A DNA stretch of 64,000 nt from Callaeas wilsoni (lineage: Eukaryota; Chordata; Aves; Passeriformes; Callaeidae), in assembly GCA_013398955.1 (NCBI GenBank), contig VWPU01014016.1, positions 62,001 through 126,000 on the forward strand, written 5' to 3'. The notes beneath the pieces are model-generated. The model was given only the letters and a program-made list of their open reading frames with translations. It ran no database searches and had not been told where the DNA came from. The position numbers and the translations under genes are program-made. Shown here piece by piece: positions 52,140 through 62,753 of the stretch (positions within the stretch are counted from its first letter, which is position 1; the number at the start of each line of letters is the position of its first letter).

Positions 52140-52960
52140 TGACCTAACAATGGTCAGTTTATATTAGTACACCGGCGTGCTGGCTGGGCCAGGAGAGCTG
52201 CAGCTTGTCCAGAGGTGCCCAACACGAGAGGAGGACACTCTGTGGCACCTTTGTGCCTCGCTAGCAGCTTCCTCGCCCGTGCGGTGGAAGGCACGGAGCC
52301 ACGCGTGCCCAGGGCTTATGGATGCCCAAGCGTAGCCAGAAATTAATGAGAGGCGGCTCCTTCGGCCGGTATTCCAAGGGTTTATTGTAGAAACTCCCTC
52401 GAAGGGGGCCAGACATGAAGAGGGAAGGAACTTCCAGCCAGGGTGCACTTAAAAGGGGTACAGGGAAGGGGGCAGGGATGACATAGCAATGACCTATAGG
52501 AAGAAGGGAAGGGCAGGACAGGTCTGGTTACCTTTCCTTAGGAGATACAAGGGGTGTCTGTCCGCTGTCAATTGGACAGATCAAACCCACATCAGCTCAC
52601 AGGAATTGAAAGGGAGAAGCCATTCTCACAGAGGGGCATTTACCATTTGGAGCCAGCCCACCAAACCTCTTTATCTGGGCTCTGTGGCCCCTGGGCATTA
52701 CTGTGGTTGGTTCAGTCACCACAACATCAGTTCTATTTCTCAAGATGAGCCACAACTACACTGCCTTTGCTGGCACTCACCCCAGAAAGCACTGTGGTCT
52801 GCTGAACAGACACCCAGCTGGCTCAGCACGGGGCAGCTCTGGAGGCAGCACTGAAGTCACATGTAATCAGCGCTGCCCACCACGATCCTTGTGGGTGCCT
52901 TCCAGTCCAGGACATCCTGCGTTCTAATGTACTCTGCTTCAGAGTGGAGCGGACAGGTCT
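52140..52960 (-). mobile_element. LTR-like retroviral sequence
   Basis: A GC-richer block foreign to its surroundings. On the minus strand it has a CAATAAAC polyadenylation-type signal (plus 52379-52387), a TATA-like 'ttttaagtgc' about 70 bp before it, and about 200 bp of U5-like sequence to its left. I could not fix both ends or a target-site duplication, so boundaries are approximate. Confidence 0.45.
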
Positions 52961-53079
52961 GCAGCACTGCACACTGTGCTGCCTGCCTTTGTGGGCGCTA
53001 GGCTCAGCAATTCACGTGCCACTTCGCAGCTCAGGCACGCAACATACTTCCAGAAAGGTAAAGGGTGGGAAGGGTCCCT

Positions 53080-53900
53080 TCCCGTGACTCCCTCGGTAGC
53101 TGACCAAACAGCCATCAGACAAGTATTCAGTCAACAAATAGATGGGATATAATTTTGAGGATACACTGTACAGCACGAAGTGTTTGGGATGATTAAGTTT
53201 CCCAAAATAAAGAATGTAGGAGCTTCAGTTGGTTTAGACAGTTGGGACGGCTAGAGACGAGAGATCTCTGAGGTTAGGTCTCAGAGTATGGAGTTTATTA
53301 CGAAGGGCGTAGATGTAGGAGCCGTGCTTGGAGCTGCCAGCTGCAGCTCGAAGCAGGCCAGAAAAGTAAGAGAGCAAGAGAAGCAAAGGTAAGAGCAAGA
53401 GAGAGGAAGGGCAAGAAGAAGAGGAAGAAGGAGTAGTAGCAGTAGTAGGAGAAGTAGTGGAAGTAGTAGAAGAAGTAGTAGTAGTGGTAGAAGTAGAGCA
53501 AGGTTCTCATTTACAATACAATAAATCTTCTTCTGTGTTGAATATTCTAATTTTCATTAATCAATCTAATACTAGATACAAATCCTATAGTATTTACATA
53601 CAGCCTATAAGAATTGTTACATTACCATACTGCGTTACATTTTTACTCTAAAAACGCCTCGTTGGACCCCTGCTGCCAAGCTAGTAGGGTCTGCTCTGAC
53701 CCTTGGACTTGTCAGCAGGCAGAGGGTATTGTTCAACAGAGAGAGGATCACCTTCTGCCGGCCATACCATTGTTTTCCTGTTGTTCAGTAACTAAGGCTT
53801 GGTATCTCGAAGCTTGCTTTCATTTCAATCTCGCTTATAGTTTCCCTATTCTCAGCATCTTTTGCCAGGCAATCATATTTATAAGGCTTTCCTGTTTCAT
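53080..53900 (-). mobile_element. Possible second LTR or ERV fragment
   Basis: Minus-strand features include an AATAAA at plus 53295-53300 (tttatt) and polypyrimidine sequence. The block sits next to the element at 52.1-53.0 kb and differs in base use from flanking intron. No coding frame of a retroviral protein was recognised. It could be unrelated repetitive sequence. Confidence 0.3.
53358..53505. repeat. Purine-rich AGA/AGT triplet array
   Basis: An AG-rich tract passes into (AGT/AGA)n triplets (agtagtagcagtagtaggag and similar). Low-complexity frames on both strands follow from it. Confidence 0.85.
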
Positions 53901-55198
53901 CTTCCTCAACATAAGAAAAAATAAAATAATCAAAAAAACCCATAGAAATTATTGTATATTTCTCTACGTTTTTTTCTTCAAATACCAATACAATAGACTG
54001 AAAGAAGTTGTTGAAACTGGATACATTCCCATCTCAAACTTCAAATACTCCATTTCATGAAGGATTGAGTGTCCTGCTTATTACTTCGAAACCTGGTATT
54101 GATGACAATCAAAAGAAGACTCAGTATTGATGAAATTACAGTGTTATAGCCAAAACCTGAAACAGGATTTAGCAGAACAAAAGTGTGGTCTTAATGGTGG
54201 GAAACCCTCATATTTATCTGCCAGTTTGCAAGCAAGTATTTCAAGTTGCTTTTGATGAGGGGATCAGTCCTTTCAAGGACTTGTACCTAAAGTTTGTGCA
54301 AGACTTAGCTTTCAAGAATGCTCTCCTTCATTGGGGAAATCAACTGTTATTTTATTGGCTTAATAATAGAACACAACCAAATTTCTAGTGCATTATGCTT
54401 CAGAGTCAGTAGCAATATTTTGCCTTCTAACTTTAGACAAAACGGTGCTGAAAGATTTTTGACAATTTATGTTATAGACTTGCTTCATTCTTCAATAGGA
54501 GTGCAGTCCCCTCAGGTAGCATTTTAGTTGTATTGTTGATGCTTTCAAGGAATTGTCTTTATGTGTAAACAAAGTTGTTAAATCTATACTTCACCAGTTT
54601 TCACAAACTGATGCAGAAATCAGGAATATCAGACAACTTAAGTAGCAGAATTCAAGCTGTAAATATAAAGTCAATTTCCTGAAAACTGGCTGTGCGCCAT
54701 GGGAAAGCAGAAATAAAACTTGAGCTTGATTTCAGATTGAAAACTGTAGATGCGAACTGTATCACAGAAGTTAATGAGCATACACACAGAGAATACAGCC
54801 CTAGATAAATGTTCTCAAGTGAACATTTGCAGAAATAGGCTTCTATTGAACTTTTCATAAATCAAGCTTTTTAAATTGCCTTTCACTCTGTTTGTAGTGC
54901 ATTGCAAATAATCCTATCAATGCTTTTCACTTTTTGATGCCTTGGTAAATTCTGAGACTACTGAAAAGGGCCTGGAGTAGGAAGCCTTTTAAAAGACAGG
55001 GTTTAGTTTCTTGCTCTGTTGCTGTTTTTCTAGATGAATGTGGGTTTCTCACCTCTGTTTCTCATCCTTCTATTTCCTTATTTTTAAAGCTGGGATAATG
55101 GTACAGAATGTTTTTCATTCAATAGTCAAAAAGTAAAGGGAGCGACTTACTATTCCCTTACAAACTTAATTGCATCAATCAGAGATGTCATTATTCAG
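53901..55198. other. Interval where BMX N-lobe exons were not found
   Basis: Between the second SH2 exon and the HRD exon, an intact BMX has exons for the glycine loop, the VAVK lysine and the hinge. I found no GSGQFG, VAVKMIKEG or VTEY counterpart in 52.0-55.2 kb. A stretch near 54205-54265 is a poor possible match to the hinge and was not called. Confidence 0.5.
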
Positions 55199-55360
55199 TG
55201 AAACACTAGAAGACAGTAATTATTAGCAAACATCTGATGTCATTTGGTCCTCTTTGTGTTCCTTCCACTCATCTCTTTTCATTTCTCCATTAAAGGCTGC
55301 TAGGAGCTGTTTGACTGACAGTAAACCTACTGTGAAAGTATCTGACCTTGGGATGACAAG
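55199..55360 (+). pseudogene. BMX: BMX exon: catalytic loop, dead and with a stop
   Basis: The frame begins ETLEDSNY, matching GLEPSQL, and meets TAG at 55224-55226. It continues SDVIWSS and, further on, FISPLKAARSCLTD. Active BMX reads FIHRDLAARNCLVD, so the HRD catalytic motif has become SPL and the Asn is Ser. The end reads VKVSDLGMTR: DFG is DLG, and GMTR is the BMX hallmark. Acceptor (ttattcag) and donor (AAG|GTAGGT) look usable, and the phase matches the next exon exactly. Confidence 0.9.
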
Positions 55361-55689
55361 GTAGGTGAACGAATTGGGAGCCTGGTGAAGCTCTGGTGTT
55401 GGTGCATGTGCAGTTTACTGGCATTGACCAGCTGCAGCTGCCTGTCAGGGAAGTTAAGACACGGGATGTGATACAGCACTTTGTGGTTTCTTTCCATTAA
55501 TGACCGTAAGTCATCATGGAATAAGAATAAAGAATAGAGAATAGAGTCACTCAGCTCTCTCAAAAAGTTAAGGCTTAAAGGCAAGTCACAGCCGAGAGAT
55601 TTCACCAGGCATGTTTGTAAAGACATTGCAAAGGGTACTTTGAGTACAAGATTTGCACCTTATCTGGGGACTAAGCATCTTAATCAGTG

Positions 55690-56118
55690 GCCTCAATGAA
55701 GAGAAGTTGGAGAGGACGAGCAGCCTATGGAGCATGTCCTCTGAGAAGAGGCTGAGGGAGAGAGCTGCTTAGCCTGGACAAGGGGAGGATGAGAGGGGAT
55801 CTAAAAGCTGCCTACATCCACTTACAGTTACAAAGCTGATGGAGCCAGGGAAGTCTTATCTGTGCCAGGTCATGTAACAGCAGACACTGGCCACAGGCTG
55901 CAGCTCGGGAAGTTCAAGCTGGACAGCAAGAGAAGTTGTTTCTCCAGGAGGGTGGTGGAACAGTGAAACATGCTGGTCAGGGGGATGGCAATCTTTAGAC
56001 GCTTTTAAGATTTAGCAACACAGAGCCGTGGCTGACTTGCTCTGATGCTGGGAGTAACCCTGCTTGAGCAGAAGTCTGGTCTAGATTGGCCTGACAACAG
56101 GTGTTTCTATGATTTGCA
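55690..56118 (+). mobile_element. CR1 3' fragment
   Basis: Plus-strand CR1 between two kinase exons. Landmarks are 'agaagaggctgagggagag', 'tagcctggacaaggggagg', 'tgatggagccaggg', 'ggagggtggtggaacag' and the end 'tctatgattt'. Heavily diverged. Confidence 0.85.
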
Positions 56119-56306
56119 TTATTTCTCTAGTAAGTTGATAGCAAGGATCTGTTCTAGATTACAGCTAATGCCTCTATCAGGTATCCTTTGGAAATCTGAG
56201 ATTCTGCCTAGGCTTTCTTTAGGAACTTGATGATGTTCAAGAAAGAAGCAGTAAATAGTAATTCACTGTAACTCGGTCACAACCAAGTTTGGTTCTTGCC
56301 TTTTAG

Positions 56307-56425
56307 GTGTGTTCTGGATAACCTGTGTATAAGTTCTCTAGGAACCAAGTTTCCAGTGAAGTGGTCAGCACCAGAAGTTTTTCATCACACCACATTTAGC
56401 AGCAGGTCAGATGCCTGGGCCTTTG
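56307..56425 (+). pseudogene. BMX: BMX exon: activation loop and APE, open
   Basis: A 119-bp exon with good acceptor (ccttttag) and donor (TTTG|GTATGT). Its first G completes the Arg codon of the previous exon. It reads CVLDNLCISSLGTKFPVKWS and then APEVFHHTTFSSRSDAWAFG. The frame is intact and the APE motif is kept. The activation-loop autophosphorylation tyrosine (DDQYVSS in BMX) is Cys (DNLCISS), and SDVW is SDAW. Confidence 0.92.
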
Positions 56426-58230
56426 GTATGTATGGAATTTGACATATGAGTTTGTATGTATATATGCCATTACATTTGGATTTCATCAGCTTATTAAGCA
56501 GAAATGTTACACATTTAACACACCGAAAGGCTATAAAAAGCAGTTACATCTTCTGTTCTTTTAAAATATTTTTGTGCAAACAAGCCCTCTCCTATTTGGA
56601 TGTTTTTAGCCCTGGGATTCTTCTTTTAGGCATACGGAAACTCTGCCCATTCCACATTTGCTACATATTTTTTTAATATGGTAAACTTTGACAGTGGAGA
56701 TCAAGTCGAATCTTTAGTCTCCCTAGGCCATAAATCAGTGTTGCCCAGCTGTGGGAGTCTCTGTGAGCTGGGACTCTACATCTCAGCAAAAAGTATATCT
56801 GTTTGCAGATCGCTTTCCACCGGGAATTTCAAACACACAAACTTCTACTTCAGTGGTTTCAAGCTGTGATTTCCAAATCCCTGGAGTCTGTTCAGCATTT
56901 CTAAAAGTCTGCAAAAGGTGTCAAAGGAAAGAGAACCTTTTGTGAACAGGCTTGAATTTCGCTTATCTAGGTCTGCTCCTTCAGCAGGAAAATTTTGGCA
57001 GCTGTCAAATTGATGAAAGATTGGTAACTCACAGTTCTTGGCATTGAACCACAGTGAATAAAGGAGATAAAAGTGTTTCTGAATATTGGGCTGCTTCTTA
57101 TCTTTAACCTCTCCCAGTGTTAACGACTCTGGCAGAAAAACAGCTCATTCATGCCCTTTACGAGTTGTTTATAATATATACAATTAAACCAGAAGTTGGA
57201 TTTTGTGGTGATATGTTTTCTTTTTGCTCCTATTGATTAAATCCTGGCCTCAGGCTTTACTGTCATTAACTTCAATATTGGCATTAACTTCAATGAGAAA
57301 TTTTATTTTTCCTTAGAAGATATTTTTCTCATTTTAACACTATCCATTGATGCAGTGGAAGCAAGGGGAGAGTGGGATCGGTCAGTTCTTGTTTGATTGT
57401 TTTTAACTAATGAGCCTTTAAAGGGCTAAAGAACAGAACTGATGTATTCATATCCCAAAAGCAGATGTCAGAGAACAAAGAATTCTGTTTTTTTAATGTT
57501 CTCATCAAGGAAAGCTGGGATTTGGATACCATTTCAGTGTCACTGTGACACTACAATGCTCCAGTCTTCAAGCTGGAGGGAAATCAAAGATCTCATAAAT
57601 TTCTTTAAAATAAAACAACAGCCAATATTATATATCATTGTGAAATAAATATTTCACAATTTTTTTTTTACTTCAGGGTAGGCATGTTCATAAAATATAT
57701 TCAGTTACAACCAAAAATTGTTTCTTGCAAGGCTATAATTATGAATTAGTGATTATGATATTAGTCTGTGTTTCTATTGCTTCTGTGTAATCCAGTTTTT
57801 AAAGATATCTGTAGCTAACACTGTAAAGTATTTGGAAATCTTTCTGATACCAAAGAAGTGTATGTCCCACTCAGAAAAATCAGTAATTTTTTTTCTTATT
57901 ATTTTATAAAGACATAGATACCCATAGTTGCAATTTTGTTTTTCCTTCCCTCTGTGTACACACATATATGTAAGAGGATTTTTGCATGTATTCTGCCAAA
58001 AATTCAGCCCAACATTGTCCCCATTAAATACATTTTGTAACTAACTTTGTCATCTAAATTAATCTCCTTATGCGATAGGAGTTGTTTTACATTCAGGTGC
58101 AGAATCACACTTGTCAGTCATTTTTTTTGGACAATATTCTCAGAGTCTGATCATTTTTATGTTGCATGTGTATCTTGTTCTGTGCAAAAAGACTTATCTC
58201 GTATTTCTTGACTTTCATTTCATGTCTCAG

Positions 58231-58370
58231 TGTGGGAGGTGTTCACTTTGGGAAAGCAGCCCTATGAGCTTCATGATGATATGCAGAATATTTCTCAAGG
58301 ATACAGACTTTACAGACCTCAGCAGGTTTCAAACATCATCTACCAGATAACAGACAACTGCTGTTATGAG
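58231..58370 (+). pseudogene. BMX: BMX exon: kinase C-lobe, open but shortened
   Basis: The acceptor is tgtctcag. The exon joins the previous one in frame as AFVWEVFTLGKQPYELHDD, against WAFGILMWEVFSLGKQPYD. About three codons are missing at the junction and three more before SQGYRLYRP. The conserved CWHE end is CCYE, losing the Trp. The donor reads GAG|GCATGT, which is GC and not GT: either a weak GC donor or a decayed GT. LGKQPY and the YRLYRP segment are strong BMX markers. Confidence 0.92.
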
Positions 58371-59396
58371 GCATGTATGTACATCTGCACATACAAACTG
58401 GAGAAAACAAAATAATAGGAGTCACTAGGAGTCCCTGCTGATAGCTGAACTGATGGTCGTGATGAAAATATCCTTTAATAAAAGCCAGTGCTTTTAAGTA
58501 ATACATTCTGTATTATCTAGTTCAGGACATTGTTAATGCAGGAAATCAGGCACAAAGGCAGGTTGGCTCCCTTCTTTCCAGAAGCATGTATTTAGGCATA
58601 ATACTCTTCAACATCAACAAAATATACAGGATGAGACTCCTCTCACCTAATTTTAACAGTTTAAAAATTGTGTGCTGAGCTAAACTAACTGTCTAAATTT
58701 CTTCCTTGACTACAAGACCATTACTGGTACCTCCCCAGGGTCATTTGTCCTTTCTCTCTTAGCAGCCACAGAATAAAAGATATTTGCCTTCCTGTACAGA
58801 GATTTTAAACAGCAGACGTAGAGGAGACCTCCAGTTTTATAGACAGCTAAGTCTGCATGAAATAACCCTGCCCTTAGAATGAGGAGGATTACTCCATCCA
58901 TGAATCTTCTAGGAGCTGTAAGTCAAATGCTGATCATGCTCATTTTATTTTGAGATCTGCATCTTCTGTGCCAAAAATTACTGTGATTTATTGTCCCTCT
59001 TCACCTAAATTTTGATCAGCTGTCCGTAGACCCTGACTTGTTTCTCACTGGCAACAAAGGACTGTTTTGCACATTATTGATGACACCATGAAATGACTGT
59101 GATATTCTCTTGGGTTTTTTTAATATAATTGTCAGGAAAATTAGTAAAGTGACTTATATTAAAGGACATATTAATGCAAAGAAAGAAGATTAAACTATCA
59201 CAATGTAAGATAGATATAAAAAAGTAAGTTAAATTTTATTTACCTCCTGCAACTTTATTTTAGCGTGCAGAAATTTGTAGAGACATCACTGTCTATGAAT
59301 TATTGCATGCTAAAATCAGGAAAAACTAATGCAAATTAGAGTTTCTGAATTCTTTTAAAATTAAATAACTGTATCCATCATCTTTTCTTCATTTAG

Positions 59397-59603
59397 CTAC
59401 CAGAACAGTGCCCTGCCTTATCAGCTGTTACCATTCGTTTGAGGCATGGGGAGAAGGCAATAGAGCTTGAACATAAGATTCAGAAACAGATGACTCTGCA
59501 TACTGGCTCCATGTCACCTGCCTGCTATACAAGAGTTGAACCTGAAATCTGCCTGACATTAGCCACCCTGATTATTCTGTATTTTAGTGTTCTTCTCATT
59601 TAA
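59397..59603 (+). pseudogene. BMX: BMX exon: last coding exon with extended frame
   Basis: After a strong acceptor (cttcatttag), the exon starts LPEQCPALSAVTIRLRHGEK, corresponding to LPEKRPTFQQLLSSIEPLREK at the BMX C-terminus. The Arg of the RPTF motif is lost (CPAL). BMX normally ends a few residues later. Here the frame runs about 45 codons further, to TAA at 59601-59603, with a hydrophobic end (TLATLIILYFSVLLI). That tail is probably read-through of former 3' UTR. Confidence 0.8.
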
Positions 59604-61179
59604 TCAGGGGGTTGACCAAGAAGCACATGGAGAAAGCACTTGTGACACTCTGTGGGTGACAGAATTTGGAAGGATACCATGGAAGAGTATAATTTATTTT
59701 GTTAGCATTTTTTCAAAAGACTTCTCAGACACTGAGATATATATACCAATTATGAGCTCTCCTTCAGTGCCTCCAAACTGTCATTATTTGGCCTTAACTG
59801 GAACTGTAAGCAGGGAAATATATGCTTGGTAGGTTTTCTGATTATCATAACTCATCTGAATGTGTTTTTGCATCATAATCACTTGAAGCTGACACCTAAA
59901 GTCAAATTTAGAACTACTGCAAGTGACGGCAACGCAAATAGATATAGTCTCACTTTCAATTACTTAGAAATTACTACAGGTAAAATATTATATCTGTTTT
60001 CTCACAGTATTATTGACTTTAGTTTTGGCCCTCAGGGTGTATATTTGATTTGGAATTCATTCTAAGCTGCATATTTAGGATATTTTCAATTTAGCAACAA
60101 TATGAGGCATCTACTAGAGTGTTATTACTTCCTGCAGTAACAGGTAGAAATAATGAAAATAATGTTTTATGCAGAATTCTATAGTCATTGCAACAGTAAA
60201 TGGTAAATTTGCTGATCTCTATAAAACTTGAGATGAAAAAATTTGAAGATAAATGAAAATGCTATTAATATAATTGCTTAGCCAAATATTTTACTACTGA
60301 GGCACTGAAATTTGGCTTCTGATGTTAGTGCTTAAATAGGAGCACCCAACTTTCAAATGTGCACAGCACTACAAAAATTAGTGCTAACTTCAGCAAGTCT
60401 TGAGATACAGATACATCTGAAGCTATAAAACAGAGACATCTAAACTTACACTGACACTTGTAAAATGCTGATCTAATATATATAAAGAGGTTTTAAAATA
60501 AAGTAATTTCTGAAATACATCATTTTCTCTCTCCTCATCTCTGAGCTAGTTCAGTGTGTGATGCCCATAAGAGTCCAAGTGAGGTCTGCTTGCCCTTTCC
60601 CTGATGGAGCTGGCCCAGCCCTAACAGGGACCCCTCTGCAGCTCTAGTTTGAGCTCACCTGAGCCTAAGGAATAAGAAATGCAGAGTGCAGACATGTGGA
60701 GAAAGGGGAGAAATAAATGAAGGCCTCTGGCCAGACAGAGGCTCTCATGCATGTGCTTGGTCCCAGCACTGGAAGCTGGCTCGGAGAGCACGTCCTTGTC
60801 TACGTGGGGACCTGGGAACTGCGGGTGTGTTTGAGGGAAAGCTGCGTTTGGAGTCACGGAAATGTCTCTGGGGATCTGTGCGGGCCTGGGGCCATGGAGG
60901 CTGCACACGAGGGAGGGGTAGGGCTTGGTATGATGCTACTCGTGGACCAACCTGGGCCAAAGAGTGCTGGCTGAGAGAAAGGGTCAGGAAGGAGTGCAGA
61001 CACTGAGAAAGTAGGAGAGGAAGGGCTCCCCCAGCACAGAAGGTGTGAGCTATTGGTGGGGCTAATGCATGCAGCCAATCTTTTTCACATAAACATTGTC
61101 TTTTTCTTATGTTCTTCCAACACCCTGCTATATTCCTATAGTGGCTTTATGTTTTTACAACTCTGAATGGTGTTTTTTT
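59604..61179. other. Gene-free stretch after BMX
   Basis: AT-rich except for a GC-richer patch at about 60600-61060 with overlapping frames on both strands (up to 106 codons). None matches a family I know, and the patch is too small and CpG-poor to call an island by eye. Confidence 0.45.
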
Positions 61180-61383
61180 GATTCGTAGCACAGCTTTTAA
61201 AATTAATTGTATTGAAATTAAAGCTTTGCCATAATAAAATGGTGGGTTTTTGATTCATAGCACAGCTTTTAAAATTAATTGTATTGAAATTAAAGCTTTG
61301 CCATAATAAAATGGTGGGTTTTTGATTCATAGCACAGCTTTTAAAATTAATTGTATTGAAATTAAAGCTTTGCCATAATAAAA
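61180..61383. repeat. 72-bp tandem repeat, 2.8 copies
   Basis: The unit starts gattcatagcacagcttt and recurs at 61180, 61252 and 61324 with only one or two differences (gattcg in the first). The unit is 24 codons long, so the minus strand stays open as a 24-residue repeat, but the sequence is AT-rich with no sign of coding use. Confidence 0.95.
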
Positions 61384-61988
61384 AAGTTACTCTTAACAAC
61401 AGATCTGAAGATGGCTGGCATGACTAATTACTTTATTTGATTGTTTCCAGAACTGCCATTCCTTTCTTGTGTTACTGCACAGTAGGTAGGAAGACCACAA
61501 ATAGCTGATTTATTTATCCTAAAAGTTCAGCTCAAGTACTAAGGTTTTGGGCTGTTATGGCAACGGAATATGTGATATAGATATGCAAGTTTTAAAAAGT
61601 ATTTTCATTCCTTTGCATTATTGTCTAGTTTGCAGTTAATTAGTATCGCTGCCTACCATTTTGAACTGCTTCATTTAAGGGTCTTGTCTCTTAAATAGGA
61701 AATGAATATGGAACATTATGACAGTGTTTTGTGAATCTGTTGAGCCCAGATGTACTTTTCAGGTATATATTTGGCTGCTTTCTACAGATTGTGATCATTT
61801 TGGAGGCCCATGATTATAAGAGTCCATGCATTTTCTGAGCATTTTTCTTGCAGGACTGTGTTTGCTACTGGCTCTTTGTTGCAATCCAGGACTGAGTATC
61901 AGATAACTTGTGGTTTTCAGTGACTGGGTGTGTACAGAAAAAAACCACACTGGCATGGTTGCAGCTACAGTGGGGGACCTGCAAGATT
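61384..61988. other. Gene-free stretch
   Basis: Nothing recognisable. Confidence 0.5.
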
Positions 61989-62225
61989 CAGAATCATAGA
62001 AAATCTGGCTGAAAGGGTCCTCTGGAGGTCATCTAGCCTAACTTCTCACTCAGAGTGGGATTATCCCCACTGCCCCATCATCCATATCTTTGTCTACCTG
62101 ATCTCTGAACAGTTCCAAAGGGAGAGATCCCACAGCCTCTCACAGAGTACAGAACAGACAACCTGGTCCAGTGCTGTGCTATCCTCCATGTGGACAGATT
62201 TTGGTTTTCAGATGCAACCAGAATT
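61989..62225 (-). mobile_element. CR1 3' fragment
   Basis: The plus strand reads 'cagaatcatagaaaatctgg', 'gggtcctctggaggtcatctagcctaac' and 'cagttccaaaggg'. This is a minus-strand CR1 3' end. The inner limit is uncertain. Confidence 0.8.
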
Positions 62226-62595
62226 TCCCAAGCCTCAATCTACTGCCCGTTGTAAGTAATAGCACAATTGTATTTGCTGTACGCAGCATCCGTAATGCAG
62301 TATTTGTAATAGTGGAGGCAATGGCCAAGGTATAGGGAAAAATAAACAAAACCACTTTGATCACTTAGTATTAAGGAAGTTTCCATTTTTAATTTCAACA
62401 TAAAAGAGTTCGGGTTTTTTTGAGGGAGCATGGGCTATTTCGCCTCTACAATATTTATCAAGCAAACAGTTAGAAAAATAACTTATAACTTTCTAATAAA
62501 ATTCCAGTGCTTGTTAGTCTTCATCTAGTATCCATTTTACATTGATACATATTTCTTGAAGGCGCAAAAATTCAAGTTATTTCACATAAAATTTA

Positions 62596-62753
62596 GTTCT
62601 TCATCATGTTCTTCTGATAGTCAAGGATTTTTTCTTCACTGTCTTTAGAAACACTTGTGAGGTCTCCATCTGGAAAGGTCAAGACGTTTTCAGGACTATA
62701 TGAGTTATTTTTATACGTGTCTTTGGTCTGTATACTGCCAAGCTTTTGTATCT
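62596..62753 (-). CDS. Unrecognised candidate terminal exon
   Basis: On the minus strand, a pyrimidine-rich stretch ending tcatgag could serve as an acceptor. About 52 codons follow, starting IQKLGSIQTKDTYKNNSYSP and ending SEEKILDYQKNMMKN at a TAA. The composition (hydrophilic, mixed acidic and basic, few rare residues) looks more protein-like than other short frames in the window. I cannot assign a family. By recalled amniote order, the convergent neighbour after BMX is ACE2, but the tail does not resemble the ACE2 C-terminus. It may be chance. Confidence 0.25.

Larger units (their letters stand above)
36021..59603 (+). pseudogene. BMX: Decayed BMX tyrosine kinase gene (unitary-type pseudogene)
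   Basis: BMX is a non-receptor tyrosine kinase of the TEC family (PH, zinc-binding Tec homology, SH2, kinase) that acts at the membrane downstream of PI3K. Remnants of at least ten coding exons lie in order on the + strand over 23.6 kb with introns retained, so this is not a processed copy. BMX rather than BTK, TEC, ITK or TXK is indicated by GMTR after the DFG position, KFPVKWSAPEVF, and LGKQPY in the C-lobe. The lesions are two frameshifts (about 36069 and 51930-51945), in-frame stops (51955, 55224) and several lost GT donors. The FLVR arginine, the catalytic HRD, the DFG Phe and the activation-loop Tyr are also lost. ATP-lobe exons were not found. Open frames persist in several exons, so decay is uneven. 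Alternatives are assembly error or a non-functional duplicate with an intact BMX elsewhere. Confidence 0.9.

Noticed and set aside
53614..54060. 148-codon plus-strand frame
   Set aside because: Spans the LTR-like block and AT-rich intron; no known retroviral or host domain was visible.
54205..54265. Possible BMX kinase hinge exon
   Set aside because: Only a loose resemblance after allowing frame changes, without the expected flanking sequence.
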